64,000 nucleotides of DNA from Pseudoalteromonas luteoviolacea DSM 6061 (GTDB taxonomy: Bacteria > Pseudomonadota > Gammaproteobacteria > Enterobacterales > Alteromonadaceae). Both the position numbers and the translations under genes were made by a program. Within the stretch, counting starts at the first letter, position 1. Each line of letters starts with the position of its first letter. The stretch spans positions 1 to 64,000 of the forward strand of contig NZ_AUYB01000098.1 of assembly GCF_001625655.1 (NCBI RefSeq), written 5' to 3'. Under the pieces are notes generated by a model. That model saw nothing but the letters and a program-made list of their open reading frames with translations. It did not search any database and was not told the origin of the DNA. This document shows positions 10,542 through 18,238 of the stretch, one piece after another.

Positions 10542-11879
10542 TTACATTGCTTCGTATTCTTCCTGCCAGAAGAACTTCTCTTCACCAAAGGCTGGTTTCA
10601 AATCGTCTAGCCAATGCGCATTCTCATCAAACTTTGCGAAGAATGGACGTTGTACCCACTCAGGGTTACGAGCTTGAATAAAGCGCAGTGCAAATACTTT
10701 CTCGCCCGCAATTTCTGTTACACCCGAGATTTCAACTTTACCAGGGCCCGCACTCATTGACGGTCCACGAACGGTTCTGCTCACACCTGAAACTTGTTTG
10801 TAAGCATCTTTGAAGATTTCCCAAGTCTTGTGAAGAGGTAGCTCAAAATAGCGTTTAGCACCTGTGTCACGTTCGATGAACATGTAGTAAGGGATCATAC
10901 CCATCTGAGTTTGTTCTTTCCACATTTCAGCCCACATGTTTGGATCTGTATTCAAGTGGTTAAGTAGTGGTGCTTGAGTTCGGATTTGAGCGCCAGTCTT
11001 ACGAATAAGTTTGATGGCTTCTTTAGCAACATCGGTACGTAATTCTTGTTTATGGTTTACATGAGCCATGAAAGATACATGTTTGCCCGCATCAACTAGT
11101 TCTTTAATTAACGCTAATAAGTCTTCCGCGTCCGGGTCAGTTACATATCTAAACGGCCAAAATGTCAAAGATTTAGTACCTATACGAATAGTACGAATAT
11201 GATCAAATCTTGGCTCTTTTAATGCCTCAAGGTACTTACGCAGTTTAACTGTACGCATTACCATTGGATCGCCACCGGTCATTAGAAGGTCAGTCACTTC
11301 TGTGTGTTCTTCTAAATATCTGTGCAATAACTCTTCGTCATTGTTATTGAAGCGTGTTGCTTTACCAACAAACTGAGCCCAACGGAAGCAGAAGGTGCAG
11401 TATGAGTGGCAGTATTGGCCTTGTGCAGGGAAGAATAATACAGTTTCTTTATACTTGTGCTGCACACCCGCCACGTTTTCACCTTCAAAAGAAGGTACGT
11501 TTTTGTCCATTTGACCAGCTGGATGCGGGTTTAGCTTTTGTCTGAGCTTAGTAGCAAGCTCAAATACTTCTTCTGGCGTATGGTCACGCTTTAACAACGC
11601 TGCCATTTCATCATAAGATTCATCATCAAGCATGCCACGCTGTGGAAAGGTGAGCTGGAATACAGGATCATTTGGTACCTTGTCCCAGTCAATCAATTCG
11701 TCAATAACGTAATTGTTCACACGGAAAGGAAAAACATTAGCAACCACCTTCATTTGAAAGCGAAGGTGCTCTGGCAGTTTGTCAAGCTGCTCGATTTTAT
11801 CAATTTGACGGTGTTGATACACAGTAAAGCGAGGTGGTTGATAGGCCTCTGCCGGCTGCAATTGAACGGATTGTTGCAT
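10542..11879 (-). CDS. KamA-family radical SAM protein (lysine 2,3-aminomutase-like)
   Basis: This 445-residue protein carries the radical SAM cluster motif C-H-S-Y-C-T-F-C and the family signature LLMTGGDPMVM. The fold is that of lysine 2,3-aminomutases, which use a 4Fe-4S cluster, SAM and PLP to move an amino group. It is about 100 residues longer than EpmB, the E. coli enzyme that makes beta-lysine for EF-P, so it is probably a different subgroup. No partner acetyltransferase (AblB) or lysine-fermentation gene is adjacent. The substrate is therefore unknown. Confidence 0.88.
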   Translation of the reverse strand: MQQSVQLQPAEAYQPPRFTVYQHRQIDKIEQLDKLPEHLRFQMKVVANVFPFRVNNYVIDELIDWDKVPNDPVFQLTFPQRGMLDDESYDEMAALLKRDHTPEEVFELATKLRQKLNPHPAGQMDKNVPSFEGENVAGVQHKYKETVLFFPAQGQYCHSYCTFCFRWAQFVGKATRFNNNDEELLHRYLEEHTEVTDLLMTGGDPMVMRTVKLRKYLEALKEPRFDHIRTIRIGTKSLTFWPFRYVTDPDAEDLLALIKELVDAGKHVSFMAHVNHKQELRTDVAKEAIKLIRKTGAQIRTQAPLLNHLNTDPNMWAEMWKEQTQMGMIPYYMFIERDTGAKRYFELPLHKTWEIFKDAYKQVSGVSRTVRGPSMSAGPGKVEISGVTEIAGEKVFALRFIQARNPEWVQRPFFAKFDENAHWLDDLKPAFGEEKFFWQEEYEAM

Positions 11880-12100
11880 ACTTACTACTTCTCGGCTTGC
11901 TAGATTAAAAATAAGAGGCGTATTGTAGCAAAAACTTGAAGTAAATTCAGGTACAAATCATCAAAGATACTGAAAAAGTGATACTTTTCTTTGTATGTGC
12001 TTGGATTATATACAGACTAGAGAGAAATTTAATCGTTTTCTGAAAGTCGAAAGAAGTAAAATCCGATGCAAGGTATGTCTCGCACCGGAAGGTAGTCTAT

Positions 12101-13390
12101 CTAATAGGCTTTTTGCTCAATTGCGTCATAGATCCCCACACTAAGTTTCTCAATATCTTCGTCTGGCGTGACATAAGGTGGCATGATGTAAATCAGCTTT
12201 CCAAAAGGTCGGATCCATAGGCCTTTCTCAATAAAAAACTTTTGTATCTTAGCGACATCTACTGTTTCAAATAACTCAACAACCCCAATTGCGCCAAGGG
12301 TTCTCACTTCTTTAACCACATCCAGTGTTGCACAGCGGTGTAAGCTTTGCATGGCATGGTTAATTCTTCCAACATTTGCTTGCCAGTCTGTTTCTTGCAG
12401 AAGTTCAAGGCTAGCAAGTGCAGTGGCACATGCGAGTGGATTACCCATAAAAGTGGGGCCGTGCATCAGGACTTTGGCTTCTCCGCGGCTTATACCCAGT
12501 GCAACTTGTTCGGTTGTCAGCGTGGCAGATAAGGTCATACAACCACCCGTGAGCGCTTTACCTATGCAAAGTATATCTGGTGCAATGTCAGCATGTTCAC
12601 AGGCAAACATCTTACCGGTACGACCGAACCCTGTGGCTATTTCATCGAGAATTAGAAGTACATCATATTTGTCGCATAGTGTTCTCAATGCTTTTAAATA
12701 CTCTGCATTGTAAAAGTTCATTCCACCTGCATTTTGGACTATGGGTTCAATGATAAAAGCGGCGAGATCTTGATGATGTTGCTGAAACGCGCTTTCTAAT
12801 GCTGCAAGTTCAGTTTTACTTTGCGGTTGGCTAAAACCAGATTGTGGGGCATCGACAAATATATGCTCAGGTAAGAAGCCCTGATACATACTGTGCATTG
12901 AGTTTACAGGGTCACACACACTCATCGCCGCAAACGTATCTCCATGATAACCTTTTTTTGCCGTCATTAACTTTGTTTTGTTGCTGAGCCCCTGACTTAG
13001 CCAATACTGCAACGCCATTTTGATAGCGACTTCAACACTGACTGACCCGCTATCTGCCAAAAACACTTTTTGTAGTGGTTTTGGTGTGATCTCAACAAGC
13101 TTTTTACACAGATTTACTGCTGGGCCATGAGTTATACCGCCAAACATAACATGACTCATGGTCGTTGCTTGATCGGTCATAGCTTTAACTAGTTTTGGAT
13201 GATTGTAACCGTGAAGGGCACTCCACCAAGAAGCCATTCCATCGACTAACGATTCACCGGTTTCAAGAAATATTCTGTTTTTATCTGTGCGTGTAACAGG
13301 ATAAACAGGAAGAGGATCTATCATCGAAGTGTATGGATGCCAGATATGCTCTCTATCAAAATCTAAATCTATCGATTGATTATTATTCAC
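12101..13390 (-). CDS. bioA: Adenosylmethionine-8-amino-7-oxononanoate aminotransferase
   Basis: BioA uses SAM as amino donor to convert KAPA to DAPA in biotin synthesis, with PLP bound to the lysine in CIGKALTGG. The substrate-binding start HIWHPYTSM is conserved. I chose the GTG at 13390 because an AAAGG site lies 7 bases upstream and the resulting 429 residues match the family. The open frame continues upstream to 13540, but that extension is hydrophobic and unlike BioA. It is divergent from bioB, and the BirA operator abuts its start codon. Confidence 0.95.
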   Translation of the reverse strand: MNNNQSIDLDFDREHIWHPYTSMIDPLPVYPVTRTDKNRIFLETGESLVDGMASWWSALHGYNHPKLVKAMTDQATTMSHVMFGGITHGPAVNLCKKLVEITPKPLQKVFLADSGSVSVEVAIKMALQYWLSQGLSNKTKLMTAKKGYHGDTFAAMSVCDPVNSMHSMYQGFLPEHIFVDAPQSGFSQPQSKTELAALESAFQQHHQDLAAFIIEPIVQNAGGMNFYNAEYLKALRTLCDKYDVLLILDEIATGFGRTGKMFACEHADIAPDILCIGKALTGGCMTLSATLTTEQVALGISRGEAKVLMHGPTFMGNPLACATALASLELLQETDWQANVGRINHAMQSLHRCATLDVVKEVRTLGAIGVVELFETVDVAKIQKFFIEKGLWIRPFGKLIYIMPPYVTPDEDIEKLSVGIYDAIEQKAY

Positions 13391-13424
13391 TTGTAAACCT
13401 TTTGCTAGTCTGTGTCGTTGACAA
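13391..13424. promoter_or_regulatory. BirA (biotin repressor) operator bioO
   Basis: The sequence TTGTAAACC (13391-13399), 16-base spacer, CGTTGACAA (13416-13424) matches the proteobacterial BirA site TTGTAAACC-N16-GGTTTACAA, with one perfect arm and one arm with two mismatches. It lies between divergent bioA and bioB, as in E. coli. Here the perfect arm directly touches the bioA GTG start and covers its ribosome site. Confidence 0.88.
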
Positions 13425-13445
13425 TAGTAAAGCAAGAAGTAGACT
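13418..13445 (+). promoter_or_regulatory. Candidate bioB promoter overlapping bioO
   Basis: TTGACA (13418-13423) lies inside the right arm of the operator. It is followed after 16 bases by TAGACT (13440-13445) as a weak -10. BirA bound at bioO would block it. Confidence 0.5.
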
Positions 13446-13504
13446 AAGCCAATCACCGTCAAATTGTCTGGCGAAAAAAGAACCAGAAAAGAAGAGAATA
13501 AGTT

Positions 13505-14548
13505 ATGGAATATGGCATCGTTCGTCACGATTGGAAACACAATGAAGTAAAAGCATTATTTGAAATGCCTTTTAACGATCTGCTTTTTCATGCCGCAAGT
13601 GTGCATCGTAAAAACTTCAAACAAAATGAAGTGCAGATTTCTACATTGTTGTCGATTAAAACAGGTGCTTGTCCTGAAGATTGTAAATACTGCCCTCAAT
13701 CAGGTCACTATAAAACTGACCTAGAAAGAGAGCGATTAATGGAAGTTGAAAAAGTAGTCACTCAGGCTAAGTTAGCAAAAGAAAAGGGCGCTACACGTTT
13801 CTGTATGGGTGCTGCTTGGTCCGACCCAAAAGACAGAGACATGCCATACATTGAAAAAATGGTAAAAGAGGTTAGCGCACTTGGTTTAGAAACATGTATG
13901 ACGCTGGGCAAACTAGACAATGAAAAAGCGCATGCGTTACGAGAAGCTGGCCTTGACTACTACAATCACAACTTGGATACATCACCTGAGTATTACGAGC
14001 AAATCATCACGACACGTACATACCAAGATCGTCTAAATACTATTGACCATGTTCGTGATGCAGGCATGAAGGTATGCTCAGGAGGGATTGTAGGCATGGG
14101 CGAACAAGCCGCAGACCGTTTTGGTTTGTTAATGCAATTGGCTAATTTACCAAAGCAACCAGAAAGTGTGCCTATCAATATGCTGGTCAAGGTAGCAGGT
14201 ACGCCACTAGAGGACGTGGAAGATTTAGACCATTTTGAGTTTATCCGTACGATTGCTGTTGCACGTATCATGATGCCAGAGAGCTACGTTCGACTGTCTG
14301 CTGGTAGAACAGCAATGAATGAACAAATGCAATCTATGTGTTTCTTTGCTGGCGCCAACTCAATTTTCTATGGTGATAAGTTATTAACAACTGAGAACCC
14401 AGAAGCTGACGCTGACATGAACTTGCTGAAAAAGCTGGGCATGAAGCCTGAGACGCGTGAAGACTACTCAGATGAAGCATATGAAGCATCCTTGAACTCA
14501 GCAATTGCTGACAAGGCAACTTCTGAGTTGTTTTACGAAGCAAAATAA
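13505..14548 (+). CDS. bioB: Biotin synthase
   Basis: This 347-residue radical SAM enzyme inserts sulfur into dethiobiotin, the last step of biotin synthesis. The 4Fe-4S cluster cysteines are C56-x3-C60-x2-C63 in [16 protein letters not shown]. Other conserved stretches are [20 protein letters not shown] and [10 protein letters not shown]. It is the first gene of bioBFCD and is preceded by the BirA-controlled promoter. The next gene starts at the base after its stop codon. Confidence 0.97.
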   Translation: MEYGIVRHDWKHNEVKALFEMPFNDLLFHAASVHRKNFKQNEVQISTLLSIKTGACPEDCKYCPQSGHYKTDLERERLMEVEKVVTQAKLAKEKGATRFCMGAAWSDPKDRDMPYIEKMVKEVSALGLETCMTLGKLDNEKAHALREAGLDYYNHNLDTSPEYYEQIITTRTYQDRLNTIDHVRDAGMKVCSGGIVGMGEQAADRFGLLMQLANLPKQPESVPINMLVKVAGTPLEDVEDLDHFEFIRTIAVARIMMPESYVRLSAGRTAMNEQMQSMCFFAGANSIFYGDKLLTTENPEADADMNLLKKLGMKPETREDYSDEAYEASLNSAIADKATSELFYEAK

Positions 14549-15682
14549 ATGGCGTTTGAATTTATAGAGCATGCGCTTGATGCAAGGGCGCAAGATGCAT
14601 TATTGCGTCAGCGCACTTGCATAGAAAAAGCCACGGCGAGGCATATCCAAGTTGATGGTTTAAAATACTTAAACTTTGCTAGTAATGACTATTTGGGCTT
14701 AGCAGACTTAACTGTTTCTGCCACATTTTGTGCTGGTAGTAAAAGTTCCGCTCTAGTGACTGGGTACCATAGAACACACCGACAGTTAGAGGCAAGGCTC
14801 TGTCAACTGCTTGGGTATGAGCGAGCTTTGTTGTTTGCTAGTGGCTTTGCTGCAAATTTCAGCGTTCTTAGTGCATTGTTCAACGATTCAAAAGTTGGTC
14901 AAGTCAGTGCTGTATTTCAAGATAAACTAAACCACGCAAGTCTGATCGATGGCAGCTTAAATAGTAAAGCTAAGCTTATTCGATTTAATCACAACGATAT
15001 GGGGCATTTGCGCGCTAGGTTGGAAAAAAGCAATGCCGAGAACAAGTTAGTTGTCAGCGAAGGCATATTTTCAATGGATGGTGATGGCGCGCCTCTTCAA
15101 GCGCTAGAAAATCTTTGTCAAACGCATGAAGCTTGGTTGATGGTCGATGATGCGCACAGTTTTGGCGTTTGTGGCAGCAATGGTCTTGGCTCAATTGAAA
15201 GCGGGGTAAAACCCGATATACTCGTCATAACCTTTGGTAAAGCGATGGGCTGCCAAGGTGCTGCGGTACTTGCGAGTAAACGCTTGATTGATTATATGTT
15301 GCAGTTTAATCGTGAGTATACTTATTCGACAGCAATGTCCCCCGCATTGGTTGAGATTGCTTCTACACAGTTATCCCGCTTATGCGATGGTGAGGAAGCA
15401 AGAAGTCGTTTACACACTAATATTGAGTTGTTTAAACGCATTGCGCTTGATGCCGGGATCCCACTTCAAGAATCAACAAGCGCAATTCAGCCTATAGTTT
15501 TAGGAAGCGCAGAAAATACGCTTCAAGCCCAGCAAGCGCTTGCTAAAAATGGTATATGGTTAACCGCTATTAGACCACCGACAGTACCTTACAATACGGC
15601 AAGGTTACGTGTAACTTTGACTGCTGAACATGAGAAAGAAGACATCGAATACTTGGTAAGGTGTTTGGAGGATGTTCTATGA
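14549..15682 (+). CDS. bioF: 8-amino-7-oxononanoate synthase
   Basis: This 377-residue PLP enzyme condenses pimeloyl-ACP with L-alanine to give KAPA. The PLP-binding lysine is in VITFGKAMGCQGA, and the preceding DDAHSFGVCG stretch holds the cofactor-contacting Asp and His. ATG 14549 directly follows the bioB TAA, so translation is probably coupled. The 3' end overlaps the bioC start. Confidence 0.96.
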   Translation: MAFEFIEHALDARAQDALLRQRTCIEKATARHIQVDGLKYLNFASNDYLGLADLTVSATFCAGSKSSALVTGYHRTHRQLEARLCQLLGYERALLFASGFAANFSVLSALFNDSKVGQVSAVFQDKLNHASLIDGSLNSKAKLIRFNHNDMGHLRARLEKSNAENKLVVSEGIFSMDGDGAPLQALENLCQTHEAWLMVDDAHSFGVCGSNGLGSIESGVKPDILVITFGKAMGCQGAAVLASKRLIDYMLQFNREYTYSTAMSPALVEIASTQLSRLCDGEEARSRLHTNIELFKRIALDAGIPLQESTSAIQPIVLGSAENTLQAQQALAKNGIWLTAIRPPTVPYNTARLRVTLTAEHEKEDIEYLVRCLEDVL

Positions 15683-16431
15683 GTGCCGCGCTAAAATTGC
15701 AAGTCGCAGATAAATTCTCGCGGGCATCAGCTCAATATTTAAAGCATGCAAACGTACAAAAGCGTTCAGCTGAAATATTACTGGCAAGCATGAACAAAAA
15801 TTATGGCTGCATGCTTGATTTGGGAGCAGGGCCGATGCAACACCATAAAGCGTTATCCCAAAAAAGTGACGTATTGGTGGCGTTAGATTTAAGCCAAAAC
15901 ATGCTTTACCAAGGACCAAAGGAAGCTTATAAAGTATGTGCAGATATGGATAATTTGCCTTTTTTGCCAAGCTCGTTTGATTGTGTTTTTAGTAATTTTG
16001 CAATGCAATGGAGTAGTGACTTACCAAAACTTCTTAGCAAGCTTCATGAAGTTTTAAAGTCTAATGGTAGGGCTCACCTTTCTATTGTGGTTGACGGTTC
16101 ATTGAGAGAGATTGCCGCTGCATGGAAGGGCGTCGATACCCATTGCCATGTGAATAAGTTCATTGAGTTTGAATACCTATTGCAAGCCGCTCGAGATGCA
16201 GGTTTTGGTGTTCGCTCAGTCAGTAAACGTTGCTTGGTCGACATGTTCGATTCACCGAAAGAGGCCTTGAAATCGGTAAAAAACATTGGCGCGAATCAGC
16301 TCAGTGGAAATGAAAATAGAAGAGGGCTCGTCGGTAAGAAAAGCTATCAAGCTTTATTGGCGTCCTATCCTATGAATGGAGATTGTGCCCATGTTAGTTA
16401 TGAAGTTGCGTTTTTGGAGTTAACAAAATAA
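15679..16431 (+). CDS. bioC: Malonyl-ACP O-methyltransferase BioC
   Basis: The ATG at 15679 overlaps the bioF stop (ATGA) and follows a strong GGAGG site by 7 bases, so it is preferred over an earlier in-frame start at 15661. The 250-residue class I SAM methyltransferase has motif I at MLDLGAGP and the post-motif FSNFAMQWS conserved in BioC. It methylates malonyl-ACP so that fatty acid synthase can build the pimelate chain. BioH, its usual demethylating partner, is not in this operon and must lie elsewhere. Confidence 0.93.
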   Translation: MSAALKLQVADKFSRASAQYLKHANVQKRSAEILLASMNKNYGCMLDLGAGPMQHHKALSQKSDVLVALDLSQNMLYQGPKEAYKVCADMDNLPFLPSSFDCVFSNFAMQWSSDLPKLLSKLHEVLKSNGRAHLSIVVDGSLREIAAAWKGVDTHCHVNKFIEFEYLLQAARDAGFGVRSVSKRCLVDMFDSPKEALKSVKNIGANQLSGNENRRGLVGKKSYQALLASYPMNGDCAHVSYEVAFLELTK

Positions 16432-17108
16432 TGAGTCAATTTTTTATTACTGGCACAGATACCGAAGTTGGAAAAACATACGTTACCAGTTTACTACTTA
16501 AGTATTTGGTATCTAAAAAGAAAAAAGCCCTGGGATTCAAGCCAATTGCTGCGGGAGCAGAGGAGGCGTTTGGAGAACTAGTGAATGAAGACGCGCTGAC
16601 ATTAATGGAGGCTGCAAATGTTCACGGTACCTACGAACAAATCAACCCTTTTTGTTTTGCTCCACCAATAGCACCACATATTGCTGCGAGTAGGGTCGAC
16701 GTGCATATTTCAAAGCAGGATCTTACCAATAAACTAGCTGATGTCTCGACACTTGGGGCTGAATTTACATTGGTAGAAGGTGCTGGTGGTTGGGTGCTTC
16801 CTATCAATGAAGAAGAGTTTTTGTCCACTTGGGTTGCAGAGCAAAACTTACCAGTCATATTAGTTGTAGGTATGAAATTAGGCTGCTTAAATCATGCCTT
16901 TTTGACGTTACAAGCTATTGAAGCGTCAGGCGCAAAGTGTGTTGGTTGGATAGCAAATCAAATCGACCCAAATATGGCGGAGTATGATGCCAACATAGAA
17001 ACGCTTAAACAAAGACTCAATTGTCCGTTGCTTGCAGTGACGCCATACTCTGAAGAGAAAGCGAAAATGCAGGTGCACCCTGCTTTAAATAGTTTGTTGG
17101 GTGTTTAA
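16431..17108 (+). CDS. bioD: Dethiobiotin synthetase
   Basis: This 225-residue enzyme closes the ureido ring of dethiobiotin from DAPA, CO2 and ATP. A P-loop GTDTEVGKT at residues 7-15 and the VEGAGGW signature are present. Its ATG overlaps the last base of the bioC stop (TAATG). It is the last gene of the bioBFCD operon, followed by a hairpin terminator. Confidence 0.96.
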   Translation: MSQFFITGTDTEVGKTYVTSLLLKYLVSKKKKALGFKPIAAGAEEAFGELVNEDALTLMEAANVHGTYEQINPFCFAPPIAPHIAASRVDVHISKQDLTNKLADVSTLGAEFTLVEGAGGWVLPINEEEFLSTWVAEQNLPVILVVGMKLGCLNHAFLTLQAIEASGAKCVGWIANQIDPNMAEYDANIETLKQRLNCPLLAVTPYSEEKAKMQVHPALNSLLGV

Positions 17109-17127
17109 AGCAACATGAAAAGCAGAA

Positions 17128-17158
17128 AGAGCCAGCTAAGAGGTTGGCTCTAATTTTT
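17128..17158 (+). terminator. Terminator of bioBFCD
   Basis: A 7-bp perfect stem AGAGCCA/TGGCTCT is followed by AATTTTT, 20 bases after the bioD stop codon. Confidence 0.8.
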
Positions 17159-17691
17159 ATGCTTTAAAAATGACATCAGTTCTAAGTATGTATTTGCACC
17201 CAGCGTATACTTTTGCACCTTGATGCCATAAATGATGTTCAAATAGAAGGGCTTTACCTGTTTTAAGCATCCCTCTATGTTGTCTTGCCTAAAGGTCGTT
17301 CTACCACCATCATAATTGTCATTTAAGTAGATAAGTAAAGTCATCATTGTTTGGTGTCCATCTACTTTCTGCCTTCCATCCTTATGCATGTTAAACTTTT
17401 GTCCTTCCAAATAACGATAAAACCTAAACTTATGGGAAAGCCCAGCAGCATGTTTGCTTTAAAGTTGGAGAAGTTTTAACGGTTTAAGCTTTTGCCACAA
17501 TACTTCGGCGAGGCAGTTTGACATCCAATCAATACGTTCATTGTTTCTAATATCATTCATAATGACCCGTTTATCCCCTATATCTACATCAGCCGATTTG
17601 AACCTTAATTGTTCAGCATGGCCAATGTAGCTTTGACACTCTTGCTTACTTAAAAAGTTATCAATCGTAAAAGGTTCTCGCTGTGTGTATC
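17157..17691 (-). pseudogene. Decayed 2OG-Fe(II) dioxygenase (prolyl 4-hydroxylase-like)
   Basis: Reading the minus strand from ~17691, one frame gives EPFTIDNFLSKQECQSYI, RVIMNDIRNNERIDW, KFRFYRYLEGQKFNMHKDG and LLIYLND..GGRTTF. These are the ordered landmarks of a 2OG-Fe(II) oxygenase, including the metal H-x-D. Three lesions are visible: no start codon (a TGA lies just upstream), an in-frame TAA at 17459-17461, and a frameshift near 17262. After the frameshift the true C-terminus (ALLFEHHLWHQGAKV..KYILRTDVIF) continues in another frame to a TAA at 17157-17159. The third iron ligand His is in that last piece. Function is lost unless this is sequencing error, which three lesions make unlikely. 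Confidence 0.88.
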
Positions 17692-17727
17692 AAGAATCAT
17701 GTTCTGTGATTGTTATTTTGTTTGGAA

Positions 17728-17755
17728 GAAGGCCATTATTACTTCAATGGCCTTC
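17728..17755. terminator. Strong hairpin upstream of the dead oxygenase gene
   Basis: A 9-bp perfect stem GAAGGCCAT/ATGGCCTTC with a 10-base loop. The T content after it is poor on both strands, slightly better on the minus strand. It may end the transcript of the minus-strand gene at 17847-18161. Confidence 0.5.
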
Positions 17756-17846
17756 GGGTACTAGTTAGGCGGTGACTTGGATAAAAATGCGAAATTAAAT
17801 TTTCTCCCAACAGCTCAAATGTTTGTTTGAATTTAGCGGTTATGCC

Positions 17847-18161
17847 TTAGCCTTGTCTCAATACGGACTCGTACAGTTCAATAAAGTGTTCTGTAGAAGC
17901 TTTGGCTTGGTGATTTAAGTTTTCAAGCGCCTCTAAGTATTTGATGTCGCCCGACTCAAGAAACTTTGCAAGTGCGGCTCCAGTGGCAGATGAAAGTAGT
18001 GTATTCATATCTCGCATCGTTTGATCGGCATCTTCAAGGGAGAGCGCACCGCGTAATACGCTTCCTGAACTATCTTGTTCGTTAATTGCATCAACTAAGC
18101 TAGCGAGTTTTTCTCGGTCTACAGTTGCAATGAAGTTGGATATGGAATTATGTGTTGTCAT
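17847..18161 (-). CDS. Small helical protein of unknown function
   Basis: This 104-residue protein follows an AGGAG site 9 bases before its ATG. It is probably all alpha-helical and cytoplasmic, with no signal peptide, cysteines or recognisable motif. Composition is balanced and coding-like. It is the first gene downstream of the amidohydrolase on the same strand, with a gap of about 75 bases, so co-transcription is possible. I do not recognise the family. Confidence 0.7.
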   Translation of the reverse strand: MTTHNSISNFIATVDREKLASLVDAINEQDSSGSVLRGALSLEDADQTMRDMNTLLSSATGAALAKFLESGDIKYLEALENLNHQAKASTEHFIELYESVLRQG

Positions 18162-18238
18162 TATGTGATTCTCCTATTTTAATTGTTGCCTGAAAAGTAG
18201 CCTCGTTGATCACTGGCTACTTTCTCAAATTTGATAAC

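Noticed and set aside
13391..13540. Upstream extension of bioA giving a 479-residue product
   Set aside because: The extra 50 residues cover the BirA operator and bioB promoter, are hydrophobic and unlike BioA, and a GTG with a ribosome site gives the normal length.
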